Notes: generated by a model from the sequence alone, not told the origin. A stretch of 64,000 nucleotides of DNA from Clytia hemisphaerica (GCA_902728285.1 CACVBU010000182.1:201748-265747); one strand, 5' to 3'. Shown: positions 21,895 to 35,923, counted from the stretch's first letter. A program made the numbers and translations.

Positions 21895-23425
21895 CACCAA
21901 ATCTATACCGTGGTTTTGAAAACAAGACAAACTGTCTTCAAATTGCCATTTAAGTAGATGTGTCTACTTGAGTGAGTTTTTGTGGATTTGGTACTGCGAC
22001 AGAAGGTATCAGTCAGGACAGGGGGGGGGTCAGTACTAAAATGTCAGACATACATGAGTACTAAAAGGATTTTCAAGAATTTCTTGCATACCACCACCTA
22101 TTTTTCGAAAATGTTATTTTAGTACACATGTACTAAAATTATTTTGAGCAATTTAACGTAGATACCACCCATTTTTTGTCCTTTTACGGGTTTAAATTTA
22201 CCAAAATGGGGTCATTGTTACAAAGCTAGTAGAATTCAGCGCATCAATCTGCAAAATAATATAATTTTATTACTAAACTGTGCTAAACTGTACATAAAAA
22301 TATTTTTTAAAAATATTTAAAAAATTGGAAAAATTCTGAAAGATTTCTGAAGATTTTTTCGAAAATTCCTGAAAAAAAAAATCAAATTTTTTCCAAATTT
22401 TTTCCAAAATTGTTAAAAAAATGCTCCATTTTGGCTGATTTTAGAACAAAATACTAAGATTTCTCAAATATTTCTTTAAGGGACCACCCTTTTTGGTATT
22501 TTAGTACACATGGTACTAAAATTATTTTGAGCTTATTTGCAGTACCACCACGTCACTAAATGTCATGATGTTTGAGATTTTAGTACCGACCCCCCCAGGA
22601 CTAAGTCATTTTTTGATACTTTGTTTTCTCTTTGAAATATTAGCAAAAATCTGTGACAGACAGGACATCCCATCCGTCACGCATAATGCTTGTCTTTTAT
22701 CCACTCAATTTTAAATTTGGCTTTCTAAATTTTGGTCAATTTTATGTAAAAGTATTACTCTATACTGCTCTATAATGGATATATTATTTGAAAATTTCAG
22801 GCTGTTTTCTTGAGCCAAATTTGAGTTATAACTGAAAATGTGTGACGAACGGGACATAATTTTGTTGTTTTCAAAGGTGAATTTGACACAAGATGCTTAT
22901 TTATTCAAGAACTGTATGTTCTGAGAATGTATTTTTGTATTTTGAGTATTCTCCTATCAATATGTGACTAAATAGTGGAGAAAACTGTAAAGATTTTGAT
23001 TAATTCTTCCTCTAAGGAGCTTTGAACACTAAATTTTGCTTTGAAAACAACAAAATTGTGTCCTGTCCGTCACACATTTTCAGTTATAACTCAAGTTTGG
23101 TTCAAGAAAATGGCTTGTAATTTTCATATCATATACTTCCATTATAGAGTAACATATTAACATAAAATTGACAAAATTTTAGAAGGCCAAATTTTAAATT
23201 GAGTTGTAGGAAGACAGGCAGATGATAATATTTCTAATATTTCTAATATTTCAAACACAAAATAAAATATCAAAAAGTGACTTAGCTCTGACTGATACTT
23301 TCTGCCAAAGTACCAAATCCACAAAAACTTTAAGCTCTAATACCTAACACATCCACTTCTATGGTACTTTGAATACAGTTTGCCTTGTTTAGGAAACCAC
23401 GGTACAGATTTGGCGCAATTCACCC
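21895..23425. mobile_element. Long inverted-repeat element, GGGTGAATTGC ends
   Basis: Ends GGGTGAATTGCACCAAATCT (21895) and the inverted near-copy at 23425, with ACAT at 21891-21894 and 23426-23429. The arms are about 400 bp and diverged; they share TTTTCAGTTATAACTCAA-type sequence and CTGTCCGTCACA. A second element (22020-22596) is inserted in the left arm. No ORF. Confidence 0.72.
22020..22596. mobile_element. G-run element with 5-bp duplication AGGAC
   Basis: TIRs GGGGGGGTCAGTACTAAAAT and GGGGGGGTCGGTACTAAAAT (read inward). AGGAC lies at 22015-22019 and 22597-22601. Inside, a segment with TAGTACACATGTACTAAAAT recurs in near-identical form about 380 bp later. No ORF. Confidence 0.7.
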
Positions 23426-23429
23426 ACAT

Positions 23430-25320
23430 AATCATAACTAAATGTATTTTTAAAGTATTTTATTTTGTGTTGTTTTTCTCTAGAGACTTTTTTCCAGTGT
23501 GTGCGATTGATTGACATGTAAAAGTTACTGAGTGTGGATGACAAAGGGATCTCACAATTTTCCATGGAAGAACGGTCTTTTTTTATATCTGTGTTCAGTC
23601 GTTTCACATTTATGTATTTCTCGTCGCAAAGATTTGTTCCTTTTGCGGTGTGAAAGCCTACCTGGTGAGAATAGCGTATTCACATTATTTGCTATATGAT
23701 TTACGGTATGTCAAGTAAATGACTTTGGAGACTCGGTGAAATGGTGGCCTATTTGCATTCTTATGTTTTGTCAGATAGTGCCAAGTTAGGGCCATTGACG
23801 GTATCTTTTGAAATGCTGAACCATTTTTCAAAACTGACCCCTAATTTTTTTTCTTGTGCTTAGGGCTATCAGATGAACCTAGTTTTATCTTTCTGTTATG
23901 ATGTTTGAGAATTTGACTGACCCTAGTCATACTGAATTTTTCCAAAGGAATATAGTGTAGCATTTGACTTAAGGGAAATTATAGCTATGTGTATCTAGGT
24001 GTCCCCTCTGTTACTTATGTCTCCTTCCGTTTGGTATGCCCAACTTTTTGCTAAACTTTTAAGGGGACTCATATTTTTTACAATTCTGTTTGATATTTTG
24101 GATCTCCCAGAAGATTTATTTGACTTATAGGGTCTTTATGTATTTAACCTGTGTCCTTTGTTGTTCATCTTCAAAACTGTTGTTTTACTGGTTTTTATGA
24201 CCCCAGGCCCTATTCGATTTTCTTGTTGACGTCTGTTGTGGACGATTTTGTGTGATGGCACTAGTGAGACCATATCTTTTTGTCATTGGGTTTTTGCCTA
24301 TATCGATCACTTTCGTTATCCCCTTGAGCATGTTAAGAGAAAAAATATTAACTTGTTATCTTGTTTTTGCAAATAATGGTGAGGTGAGGTGACAATCTTG
24401 AAACAAGATTACTAAGTTTCTGCCTCATTTTTTGCCCACCATATTATCATCCAAATGCAGGATATAGAGTATCCAACATTATTTTTATTTTTCAGAAAAT
24501 ACACACTTATATACTAAATTAGATAGCTTAATACTGTCACACCCCCAAATTTAGATAATTATATTGTGGCCTTAAAGAGTAACAAAACATTTTTTAGAAA
24601 ATACCTAAATCATTCACATAGTTTTTCTCTAAAAACTTCTCTATCAAAAGATATAGCTCTCTTAATGTTTACAGAAAATCTAATCTTTTTAAAGCAATGC
24701 GTAAAAGTGTTCAGAAAGTAATTGGAACAACTCTTGCTTTTAGTTGACAGAGAACCTTTAACTTTTTTGGTGAAGCCTTTTTAAAAAACTTTTTATCCAC
24801 AAGGGGTTTAACCAAAAGAGACAAAATTCATTAAAAAGCCATTTTTGAGTGGATTTAAAACTATGTTTGAACTTTCGAAAACAAGTGAGTGAAAATGATT
24901 TTAGAGTCGATTGAAAAAATTGAACTTTTTATTGGAATAAATTGAAAACCCCAAATTTAGTCCTTCCTGAATTTTACTATATTCCTTTTCTTGTTCACGA
25001 AATATTAAGCTTTAAAGTCAATGAACATACACAAAATTTATAAAAAATATGAATGATATGATGTCACAAACATGTGTAAAGTGGAAATTCATTTTAAACA
25101 AATTATACACTGTTTAGAGAGGGTTTTATACAAAATAGGAAAATAGGGGATTGAGAGTGGAAGCGATATTTTTTCGAAGTTATACTATATTGTGTAGTAC
25201 TTGGAGACAAAAAATCATAACCTCAAAAAATGTTTTGTTCCCCTTTAAAACGAGGCAGAAACTTAGCCCTCTCGCCATAATTATGGCAACCCTCTCCAAA
25301 ATGATAAATTGATTTTTTCT
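23430..25320. other. Intergenic region upstream of ALIX
   Basis: No gene seen. Inverted segments at about 24409-24432 and 25248-25268 (both holding CTAAGTTTCTGCCTC) may mark a decayed element of about 900 bp that ends some 60 bp before the ALIX 5' exon. If so, the ALIX promoter lies in or next to repeat-derived DNA. Confidence 0.45.
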
Positions 25321-25328
25321 TTCAATAG

Positions 25329-28300
25329 AAAAACCATACAATTATTAATCATGAGTACATTCCTTCAAATCCCTTTGAAAAAGACTACAGCAGTTGACTT
25401 TGTCAAACCTTTATCCAGTTACATCAAGAATACTTTTTCTGGAGAAATTTTAAATGAAAACAAAGATAGTTTAGCAGAATTGAACCAGCTTCGTTCAAAT
25501 GCTGTCGTCAAAAGCTTGGATAAACATGAAACCTCGTTGGAAACATTACAAAGGTTAGTTTCAAATTGAACTCAAACTAGTAGAAAATATAATACAATCA
25601 AATGTTAATTGTTCTACATAAAAAAAACTACACCATCCAAATATCTTACTTGAAAGATGAACTAAACTAAAAACCAATTTGCACTTTTTCCAACTAAATC
25701 ATGCGAGTTTGCCTTGAAATTACCTCTGCATGAATGCAATATAAATCTCCTATTCTTCAGGTATTATGACCAGCTTGTTACAATGGAAGCCAAACTTCCC
25801 ATAACTGAAGACCAGGTATGATCACTGAAAGTGTTTAAAAAATATGACTGTAATTTTCTCTGTAAGTTAATAACTGTTCTGTGAAGTCGGAAGTTTTATA
25901 CTGCAAAATGAAACTTAACTTATTTAGAAATTCACTGCATTGATTCACTTCTAGAATCGTGTTTCCTTCACATGGTATGATGCTTTTGACAAAGGTTCCA
26001 TCTTTGGATCTACAAAAAGTCGTAAGTACCATAATAGCCTTTACTAACCTTTACAACTAAATATTCAAACTCAGATACAGTCAACTCTGCTTGGGCAAAT
26101 CTTTGAACAAAGGTCTATAATCTCGGAAGATGATAATCCAAAGCTACTCAGCTTTGTACAATAACCTGCTATCAGTCAATTGGGTTTTATCTCCAGGGGC
26201 AGTCTTCAAATATCTCATAACCTTTGTTAACCAATCAAAACATGTAGTAAACAAATTCAGAAAAAGTATATAATGGATACCACCTCTTCATATTTCAGAA
26301 TTGAGTAGTGGTGCTTATGAAAGATTCTGCACACTTTTCAATGTTGGTGGTCTTTTATCACAACTTGGTTCAACACAAAACCAAACAAATGATGATGGAT
26401 TAAAGACTGCTGCCAAATATTTCCAACGTGCCGCAGGAATATTTACCTTTCTCAAAGATAATGTTTATCCAGTATTGCAGACTCTTCCAACACCAGATTT
26501 GTCGGTGAGCTGTCTCACTGCATTGAATTCTATCATGTTGGCACAAGCACAGGATTGTTTCTACATGAAGGCTACAGCAGGTAAATTTTCTTCCTAGTTG
26601 TGTTGTGTACCACTGTCTATAATTCTTATGTAGAAAGTGAAGTGTTTACTTCGAGAGTGCTCTACTCTGTGTTTTCTGAAAAATTAAGTAATGTTAGAAT
26701 TTGTTTTGCTGTTGGAACTGCTACCAAATTGTAAGATTGTTTTGTTTATCCAGGTTATGCGAGTTCTATTTGGCAACTCTGTGGATAATTTTAGATAACT
26801 TCTTTTTTTTTATGAGCAATAACATTGAGCCGTCATTAAGCACAAGATTTTTCTTTTCAGATAAGATGAAAGATGCTATCATTGCAAAAGTTGCTGCTCA
26901 AGCAGCTGATTTTTACCAAGAAGCTTACCGCTCTGTCACCAATTATGAAGTGAAAGGCCTTTGGGACAAAGAATGGTTGACTCATTTACAATGTAAACAA
27001 GGGTATTTCATTGCTGCTTCAGAGTACCATCAATCACAGGTCAATGCTGCTGCTGGTGCTTATGGTGAACAAGTTGGACGACTTCAGGTTGAAATGCATT
27101 TTATCTGAGTTTGGCAAAGATGACTTAGTGTATTATCAATTCCTGACAAAATCCTAACCCCAAAATCAAATATTGATATATCTAAAGAAGCTAAATTCAG
27201 TGTTCAGTGTTGGACAATTAAGAAAAAGATTTTCAGTGTTGGAACTTTTCCGTCCGTAGATATCCGTCCAGTTGAGATACAAATATATCATTTCCGTCTT
27301 GCCAGTAAGAGGGTTTTTGGTTCAAATGACCATCTAATCCTAAGGTTTCCGTCCATATTCACAAAACCTAGTTGCAACACTGTAAGTTCACAAACATGGT
27401 CAAAAATACCCCCTGTTTTTGTGACATTTTGTATATGATATCTTTAACCAAAGGTTTTTAGGTGATATAATGTGGCTGACACTAAAAGTTTATATATTCC
27501 TCAAAAGGGGAAAAGATCGAATTTCAAAGTGCAGAAAAAACGGTTACAATATCTCTTCTAGATATCCCTAAATTTCACTCTAAATCAGGTGATTTTTTGT
27601 GGCTTACATTGTCATGTGGCTTACGTCAGTCACAATTTTTAGAGAACAATTGTGGCCTACCAGGTATGTGTAAAAAAAACAGCGAAAATTTCAATGAAAC
27701 GATAGAGAATTAAAATTTTTATTAATGGGTGATGGATCGTGGTTAAAACTCCACGTGAAAACACGTGGTTGACATTTCCAAGTAGTCAACTGTAAATGGT
27801 TGTAAGCCACAAACCATCACCTAACAGAACTTTTCAAACTGATACAAGCCTAGGTTAAGCTTTGAACTTGAAGTGTGTAAATTTTCAGCTGTCAAAACAA
27901 ATGTCAGCCACATTTATCACCTGAAGTGTAAAAAAATTGAAAAATTGTCAATTTTCAAATGTCACACTATTTTTTACTATGATCTCACCAGGAAACAATA
28001 TTTGAAATTGAAGGATAAACACTATTTAATTCGCCGTATTTCTGTTTTTAGAAAGCAGACAAACAATGCAGTGACGCGCTGAAAGCTGCTGGACAGACTG
28101 CACCTTCTGAACTCAAGGTAATTATTAGAGTGGAGAAATTATTTTACCAAATTTGTGAATGTTTCCACTGTTAGTGTCAGGTAGATTTTCTTTTATATTT
28201 TCATTGATATTAAAAAGTCAGGTGTAAAGAATTGAGCTTGGCTAATAATTAAAGTGATATTTCAGATGTTTTGAGACATTTGGCTTGGTCAAGGAATGTA

Positions 28301-31300
28301 TACTTTAAAATATCAATGTACAAATAATTGTTTATAATAAAATAGGAACTCTCCAAAAAAAAAAGTTCCTTTTTAAAGCTTTTGCGTTGAATCTGAAATC
28401 GTCGAATTAATTCTAGCCAAGCAAGCTCGATTCTAGCTTACTTCTTACTTCGATGTCTTTTTCCCATCGATGGCTATTATTTATAACTGGATATCAATCA
28501 AGAACAAGAAGCATTAGCGAGTCGGCTTTCCTTGGCTCGATTATTTTTTAACGCAAATAATGGCAAAACAATGATTTTTGTTGTAATCAAATAGCTAGAA
28601 AATTAAAGTTGTGATTCAAACACAAAACGACAAATATTTTTCAGCATAAGCTTTTCGTTTTGTTAAAAAAACATCATCAGTGCATATACAAGTAAGTAGT
28701 TTTTGCTTTCTTCACTTACAGAGTCTTAGTGCGAGCATCAAGAAGATTTACACAACTGCCAAGAAAGATAACGAACTCATCTACCTCGCTTCTGTACCGT
28801 CATCAGATTCTCTCACAGCTATTGGTCGTGCTTCACTATCCAAACCATTACCAGTCAGTTCACCGATGTCCAGTAATTTTGTTGATTTATTCAACAAGTT
28901 AGTCCCGATGCAGGTACATCAAGCCATGTCAGCCTACGACAGCAACAAAGCTAACATCATTAACCAAGAGATTGGTAAATTGAGAGAAGCTACTCAGTTC
29001 TTGAATGGGTAAGAATGAGTTTTTATATCTCGGTATACCATTTTCTTTCAAATTTTTAGATCTATTTGTATTTAATTCGGTCATTTGAAAAAAAGAATTA
29101 ATCATCGAATTTGTAATTGAAAACTAGTGTTGACTATATTTCCAACCCATTGATTAGTGTCGCATCATTTAGGCACAACCTCAAATTTTACTTTATATTC
29201 TTTATATTATCTTTCAGAATTTTAGCTTCTCTGAATTTGCCAGCAGCTATCGAAGATCTGACCGGGAATACTGTCCCTCCATCCGTGTTGGAGAAAGCTA
29301 AACAGTTGAAAGACAAAGGTGGTTTGAGTAGCATTGACAATATGATGCAGAATCTGCCGGATTTGTTGCAAAGAAACCAGGAAGTTATTGATGAGGTAAT
29401 AAGATAAACATCTTTTCCACAATAATATGATCGATAGAGATCGATTTAAATTATTTTTCCTTAAATTCTGAAAACCATTAACATTTGAAATATTTTTATG
29501 TTAAAATTGTTATTTTTCTAAAAACTAGAACCTTAAAAATTAGACCACTTTAGGTTGGTTTTCGATGGTTTTTGATAAAATAATTTCAAAAAATGGACTT
29601 AAAACTTTTTTATTTTGAAGCGAAGATTTATTATTAAAACCAAGTTTACAATATTCATATTGAGGTCTGAATCGCTATGAAAAAAAATGCTGAGTTTTCA
29701 AAAACATTGCAGTTTTGAAACGAATCGTTGAAACAAAATAGCATTCCGTCTGTTGATTGTTTTATTTGACAATTAAATGATTTGTACTAGTAATCGTATG
29801 GTTTGGAGTGCAATTAACGATTAATCACTCGTAACAAAGGAGAAAATAGTAATTTGCACGAGTCCGAAGGACGAGAAAGAAAACATTGCAGTGTAATTTT
29901 TCTTTGTTTTCAATTAAAAGAAGCTATTGTAACGTAAAATTTCTTTGTTCTTTTTTATATTGAAGAAAAAAAATGTCTTTGTTTTTTATTATATAGTAAA
30001 AAAAAGTCTCTGGTACAGGACTTGGGAGAGCAAAGAATAAGGGGACAAAAGTGTCCCCCCGCCGAAGAGTGCAAAAAGTGGTAATAGTGCAATTAACGAT
30101 TGATCGCACTCCTCTAAACCAATCAGATTCATATAATTTTGCACGGCTGACGATTACTCTCTAAAATTACATTGTGCAGTCCATTAATATAGAGCGCTCT
30201 GACTTCAAAAATGTTGAAATAAATCTTGAAACACATAATAGACATCTCGCATTGCTTATTCTATTCATGATATGCACCACTGGAGAGTCTTCTGAAAACT
30301 TTTAAAATTTTCCACCCAATACGTCACTTAAACAACAGAAAAAGTGACGTATTGGGTGGAACAAAAACAGAAAAGTTGCATAATTTCATAAAGTCATTGC
30401 AGTGGTTCATACCATGAATATGATACGTATTGATTTAACTTTAATACTTACAGACTTTCGAAAATTATGAAACGCGCAAAAAGCAAAAATTAGTACTGGG
30501 TGTAGTCGCGTACTTAAAATGAAAAATGAAAAATGAAAAATGACAAATGACCCATGTTAAAGATATTGAAAAGTTGGCGATAAAAATTTAAGGGTTTTTA
30601 TTGATCAAAATTATGAATATTTCATTAAGTTTCTATCATTTCTATTTGTAGACTTTCCGCATGTTGGACACAGAGGAAGGTGACGATACACAAATGCGAG
30701 AACATTTCAAAGACCGATGGAACCGAACACCTTCCAATAAACTGACCCAACAATTACGAGATGAGGGGAACAAGTACAAAGCTATCCTTTCCAATGCCAC
30801 TGGTGCAGATGGTATCGTCAAAGAAAAATATAATACTCATCGACGCGGCATGGAAATTCTGTCCAAATCAGACGTAAGCATTACCCTCGTTGACACCTTT
30901 TTAGTGCCTTTCTTCTTGATATACAAGTTTCTTTTTCAAACAAATTTACAAAAATCAATCTATAGCGATGTTGGGGGTTAGTTTGCTTATTGTTTAATCC
31001 CTTTTAATATGATTTTGAAGAATAACTTAAACTGCAATGTGTAAAAAAAGTCAAGAAATATTTCGAACAGTCACATCTATCACCAGTTAAAAAGTCAAAG
31101 CTACAAGTAAAATTTTCAATTTTCAAAAAAGTTGACAAAGTCATTAAAATCATATGGGAATACATAAAACAAAGGTTATCAGATATATCGTGTGGTTCAA
31201 AAATCTTCGGATGTTTGATGGTTTTTTCTCCATTTTGTTTAAATCTAAAGTTATTTTGGCTTCATATCTATCAGAGAGTCAAGGGCAATGTCAATGTCAT

Positions 31301-34174
31301 GGGCTTGTAGAGGTATTTTAAGGTAATTAGTAACCATAACAGCGGCATAATTACCCTAACAAGTCCATAGACTCATCATAATGTATCATAATATAAAAAA
31401 ATAAACGTGTCCTTAAGGATGACCTGCCCTTGCCCTTGCCCTTTCTTTGTTTTCTATTGTTTATAACAATGGTTCTATTGTTTCCTAATTGGGCTTGCAG
31501 AAAAAGAAATTTTAAGAAAGACTTAAAATGATTTTGACTGTTTTTTTTCTCAGTCGGACATCGCAGCTTCTTTACCGAAAGGGAGCACATCTGCATCCAG
31601 TGCTGGCAACGCCCACGTCCAACAATTACAAGAGCTCATGCGACAAGTTGAACAAACCAAGAAGGAACGAACAACTCTTGAAGACGAATTCAAAGGAGCT
31701 ACCGTCGACATGCAAAGCAAATTCTTACAAGCTTTGGCAGCTGAAGGCTTCTTGGATAATGAGAGAATCATCAATACCAATTTGGATGAAATTTATGGAC
31801 CATTGAGAACACAAGTTGCTGAAATTGTACAAAATCAACAATCACTCATTGAACAGATCCAGGTATCTTGTCTGACTTTGCTCTCATAATTGTCTGAATT
31901 TATACGGTAATTTTGACCGACCTGACAGTGAGTGAGGGATTGGAAGTCGAATTAATATCTATGATATATTGTGAAGTCCAGTCTTTCCTACGAACGTTTA
32001 TTTCATGTGAGGAAAACTTTGACTTTTCGTCCCTTCTAGCTACTACCTTATTAAGGGACCCAATATTAGTGGGATCTAGTTTTTGCGATCGAGAAAACAT
32101 TCAAAAAAATGTATTTCGCGGAAATTAATTTTCGCGGTTTTGCCCTATTTTGGACACATTTCTTTCACTTTTCTAGAGATTTTTCAAATTTGCATTTTAG
32201 GCGGCCAACACAGCATTCAATGATTCGAAGCATGGACAAACAAACCAACGTGATCAGATGTTGAAAGATCTTGCTGCTGCTTTTGATGCTTATGTTGAGC
32301 TCTCTGCTAATTTACAAGAAGGAAGCAAGGTTTGTCCTTTGTCTTTTAACCAAGTTCCTTGATTTTCCAGGATGGTTAAATATTTTTCCGAGTTCCTTGT
32401 TGCTCTATCATTTTATACCAACGGCCGTAGCATGAAGGTAGAGCATCCAGCTACGGTGCGTGAGGTTGTAGGTTCAATCCCCAGCCGGGTTATACCAAAG
32501 ATTCGCAAAGTGGTACTTGATGCCTCTCTGCTTGATGCTCAGGAATCAAAGAGACGGATCAAGGGTAAGTGGAAAAATCCAGGGAAAGGAGTGGCGCCCT
32601 CCCCTACCTTCCGGTAGACAGCTATACGAAAAGGGAGCCTCGACTGCGGTCGCAAACTTACTTACTTTTATACCAATAAAGAAAGGAACTTCCCCTGCCC
32701 TTTTTGCTCGAATATCTATATTCTCCATTAAGAAGACAAATTCCGGTGAATAGAGTATTTTCTATCTTGTTCATGGATGAAAAAAGTAAATCGGTTTAAA
32801 TGTATTGACAAATGACACGTCTTTTTTTCCTATTAGTTCTACAACGATTTGACTAACATCATGTTGAAGTTCCAGAGCAAAGTCACTGATTTCGTTTTTG
32901 CTAGGAAAACTGAAAAGGATGATCTATCTAAGTAAGTAGACAACAATTTTAACGATGATAACTTGTCTTTTAAGTCAGTCATTTGTAAGCTGGCTAAGCT
33001 GAAACATAAGAGCCATCCATATATAGTAGATACGTGGTAAGGGGTTTAATAAAAGTGTACGTTTATTGCTTGAATGACGTCATTTCCATTGTATTCTGCG
33101 TACAATGGGTTGTAAAATTTTGGGGAAAAAAATTCGAAAAATATTTGCGGACGTAATATAGATGACCCCCAAATATTTTCAAACAGTTACCTGATACAAG
33201 TCGTGAATTACCAAGTTTCAGGATTTTGACAAAGAATGATTAATCTAACAAATTCTCCACATATTCAGGGACTTACAACAACAAGCAGCTAAAGGAACAT
33301 CTGCTCCTACACCATCCGTACCATCACACCACCAAGGTTGGTCTTTCTCTGATTTTATCAAGTTTATTAGAATTGGATTTTCTGTTTGCCAGTGGTCAAA
33401 ACTCTTATCATCTTTAATCAGTAGCCGTATTGAATTACTTGAGGTCGTACAAATCTTCGCGAGCATATACTTTCTTGATCAGAAACTTTCACAAATTTAA
33501 GAACATTTGCAAGTGGCTCTGGAAACTGCCAAAACATCGCTAAAACTTAATTGAAACTAATTAATCCATATTTGGTCACAATCAATCAACAAATAACCAC
33601 TCTCCAGGTGCCAAATAGTAGCTAACCTCATCCGTGTTTGTTTTTATCACTAGTGCAAATTTACGTGACTATATTTTTTTCTTCAATAGCGCCACCGCCA
33701 CGTCAAGCTCCTGAGCGCCCACCCCCTCCACAACAGACACCTTCACAATACACGCAGCCACCACCTCAGCAACAACAGCAACAACCTACACCTGTACCGC
33801 GACCACGACCTACTTCAGGACCAGGTGCCCCTCCTCAACAGCAACCACCTTCACCCAGTATGCCCTACCCTGCTGCTCCAAACTTCATGCCACAAGCAGG
33901 ATACTATGCCCCTCCTGCCGGTGGCTATCCTTCATACGTGCCACCACAACCCTACGTACCTGGCTACGGTCAAGTTCCATCTCAGAACTACCCACCTCAA
34001 TATGGAGGACAGCAACCACCTGCTAATCCCTACCAACAGCAAGGTGGCTACCCACAGCAGGGTTATCAGCAGCCACAGCAGGGTTATCAGCAGCCACCTT
34101 ACGGATACGGGCAACAACCTCCAATGGGATACGGAGGTTACCCACAACAACAGCAACAACCACCTCGCCAATAA
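25329..34174 (+). CDS. PDCD6IP: ALIX / PDCD6IP (Bro1-domain ESCRT adaptor), complete, 14 exons
   Basis: A cytosolic ESCRT-associated adaptor that recruits ESCRT-III (CHMP4) in multivesicular-body sorting, cytokinesis and membrane repair. Coding exons: 25351-25553, 25761-25815, 25955-26021, 26299-26580, 26861-27087, 28052-28117, 28722-29008, 29218-29395, 30652-30873, 31554-31862, 32201-32329, 32837-32931, 33269-33336 and 33690-34174. All phases join, giving 890 residues; vertebrate ALIX is about 870. The Bro1 domain (about 1-355) has LPLKK-like N-terminal sequence, [42 protein letters not shown] and [18 protein letters not shown]. The V domain (about 356-706) has [44 protein letters not shown] and [13 protein letters not shown]. 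The tail (707-890) is rich in P, Q, Y and G. The start ATG follows an AG acceptor-like site by 22 nt. The donor after 27087 (GTTGAA) is weak but keeps phase. No P(S/T)AP motif was found; a PTPVPR motif is present. Confidence 0.96.
27457..27925. repeat. Inverted repeat in ALIX intron 5
   Basis: AGGTGATATAATGTGGCTGAC at the left is mirrored by GTCAGCCACATTTATCACCT at the right. A further partial copy lies near 27810-27826. Probably a decayed foldback element. Confidence 0.5.
30263..30419. repeat. Foldback element in ALIX intron 8
   Basis: Outer arms ATTCATGATATGCACCACTG and an imperfect complement (ATTCATGGTATGAACCACTG read inward). The inner 19-bp arms TCCACCCAATACGTCACTT (30311-30329) and their perfect complement (30342-30360) form a strong hairpin. 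It resembles the TLK-intron element at 62044-62194. Confidence 0.65.
32422..32665 (+). mobile_element. tRNA-derived SINE with 11-bp target duplication (ALIX intron 11)
   Basis: A tRNA-like head with A box (TAGCATGAAGGTAGAGC, 32429-32445) and B box (GGTTCAATCCC). Body of about 170 bp, and a 3' end CTTACTTAC. TTTTATACCAA is repeated at 32411-32421 and 32666-32676, the mark of LINE-driven retroposition. A diverged minus-strand copy lies at about 41585-41712. Confidence 0.82.
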
Positions 34175-34299
34175 AGTGAAAAATAATGCAGTAGTAGAAT
34201 TAATATCATATGACTTGACTTTGCATAACTGCTTCAATTAAAAACTGATTGATATTATCTTATCTTCTGATTCATGTGTAAGTCGCCGGTATCAGATTT

Positions 34300-34305
34300 A
34301 ATAAA
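34300..34305 (+). promoter_or_regulatory. Poly(A) signal of ALIX
   Basis: AATAAA 126 nt after the ALIX stop codon. It is the first perfect hexamer downstream. Confidence 0.7.
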
Positions 34306-34309
34306 CAAT

Positions 34310-35920
34310 AACAAATTTATTTCCATCACATAACTTGAACTTTCGAATAATTATGATGAATGTCTTAGACTCACACGTTGTATTGGTAGGTCTATGTCTC
34401 AATGGAATGGAACGAGTTTTGTAGCAGATTTAATTTTTTCGTTCACGGCACGTTTGCTGCAGATGGTCAAAGATTCGACCACCATTTTGAAAATTTCTCA
34501 GAATTTTGTAATCACAATGTTGCAGATGTATAAAACACCCTGGTTTTCTTTTTCGATAGATTTTGTTTTTGCCGTTTTTTTTTCTTTCTTTGGGATGACT
34601 CGGTCAAATAATCAGTTTCGATCCTGAATACATGTTTTTTTATAAGCAAGTGTCTACCCCTTTACCAGGCTTGTATTATACTTAGCATTTTATTGTTCTC
34701 AAACAATAGAGCCATTGTTTGGGTACCAAAAACTGAGCCTGCATTTGCTTATAAAAGAAAAAACATGTAATTTTGATAGCACAAGCATTAAAGTGAGTCT
34801 TGAAAAAGTGGTACAAAATTTATGTGTTGAAAAAAATCCTCCAAATTCTTTATGAACTGAGGATGTAGTAAGCACAACAAACTAAGATCATGTTCGCATG
34901 AAGCCATTCTTTTGGTTAGGAATGATGTAAAACTTGAATTAAGCCAATTGAATGACTTCATTTCGTTTGGGAGCGAAACGAAACCGTAGCGTGTGAACGT
35001 GGTCTAAACTCTTTATAATAATATTCAATATAATTTTTTTTCTCAAGGCAATTTAGTCTTTGGAATAAAATTGAAAATCGAAGTCATAAAACTTTGTATC
35101 AGTTTGTGAGGAATTTTCTTCATAGAAAAACTGTTCCGCTTTTTTTCTGGACACACTTCTAAATATTTGGGTTCTTTTTCTTTGGTTTATGGGAGTTTAT
35201 TTTATTTATTTTTATTTTTATCATCATTCCTTTTTGATCTCATACATGAAACTTTCTTCCAGTTTTGTTGAATTTTTATATGAATTTTTTTTTTGTTGTC
35301 CTCCTAAAATTTGTAAATTAACACTAAAAAAAGTTGATTTCTATATATTAATGTATAGAATAAATTCTTGGCAAGAAAATATAGTAAAAAATATTCTTTA
35401 ATACAAACTTCGTATTTAATTTTACGATTTTCGTCCCTTTGTGGTTTTTAATATAGAAGAAATGAAAGCTTCTTGTGGCAAATTACTTGTGGTACAAGAG
35501 ACCATAGTTCCCATTCGTTTCCAAAAAATTTTTAATGAATGGATGGAATTATAAAATTTTGCTAGCCTTGTAACAATGCCTTGTATGGCTCATTTCTTAA
35601 TGAAGAAACAATTTCAGGTAGTCAACAAACGGTAAACCCGATGGTGATAAACCATGTGATCCACAATATCTCGATAATTTTCACATTTTCTCTATCAACA
35701 AAGTCTCCATTAACCCAAGGCCAAGTCAAACGGTCTTTCTAGTCTCTTGAAAAAATATTTTGCCTCTCGGTAGTAATTCAAACGCTGGCTGGTTTTAATT
35801 GACATTCATCGTCAAGCTAGCAGCTATGGATAAATAGTGGTAAAGCCTTGTCTGTCCTCTCTTACTAGAGCTCACCATCCATAAGTAGACGTGTATAAAT
35901 TTTTATTATATTTTTCCATT
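34310..35920. other. Intergenic between ALIX and carboxypeptidase, no gene seen
   Basis: T-rich sequence. Inverted copies of ACATGTTTTTTTTTATAAGCA-like sequence flank about 34630-34770, probably a small decayed element. No supported ORF. Confidence 0.5.
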
Positions 35921-35923
35921 TCA

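Noticed and set aside
30520-30552. AATGAAAA short tandem repeat
   Set aside because: Only a few units of a simple repeat in an ALIX intron.
33638-33689. In-frame upstream extension of the last ALIX exon
   Set aside because: A TTCAATAG acceptor at 33682-33689 joins in phase with the previous exon, so the upstream part is intron.
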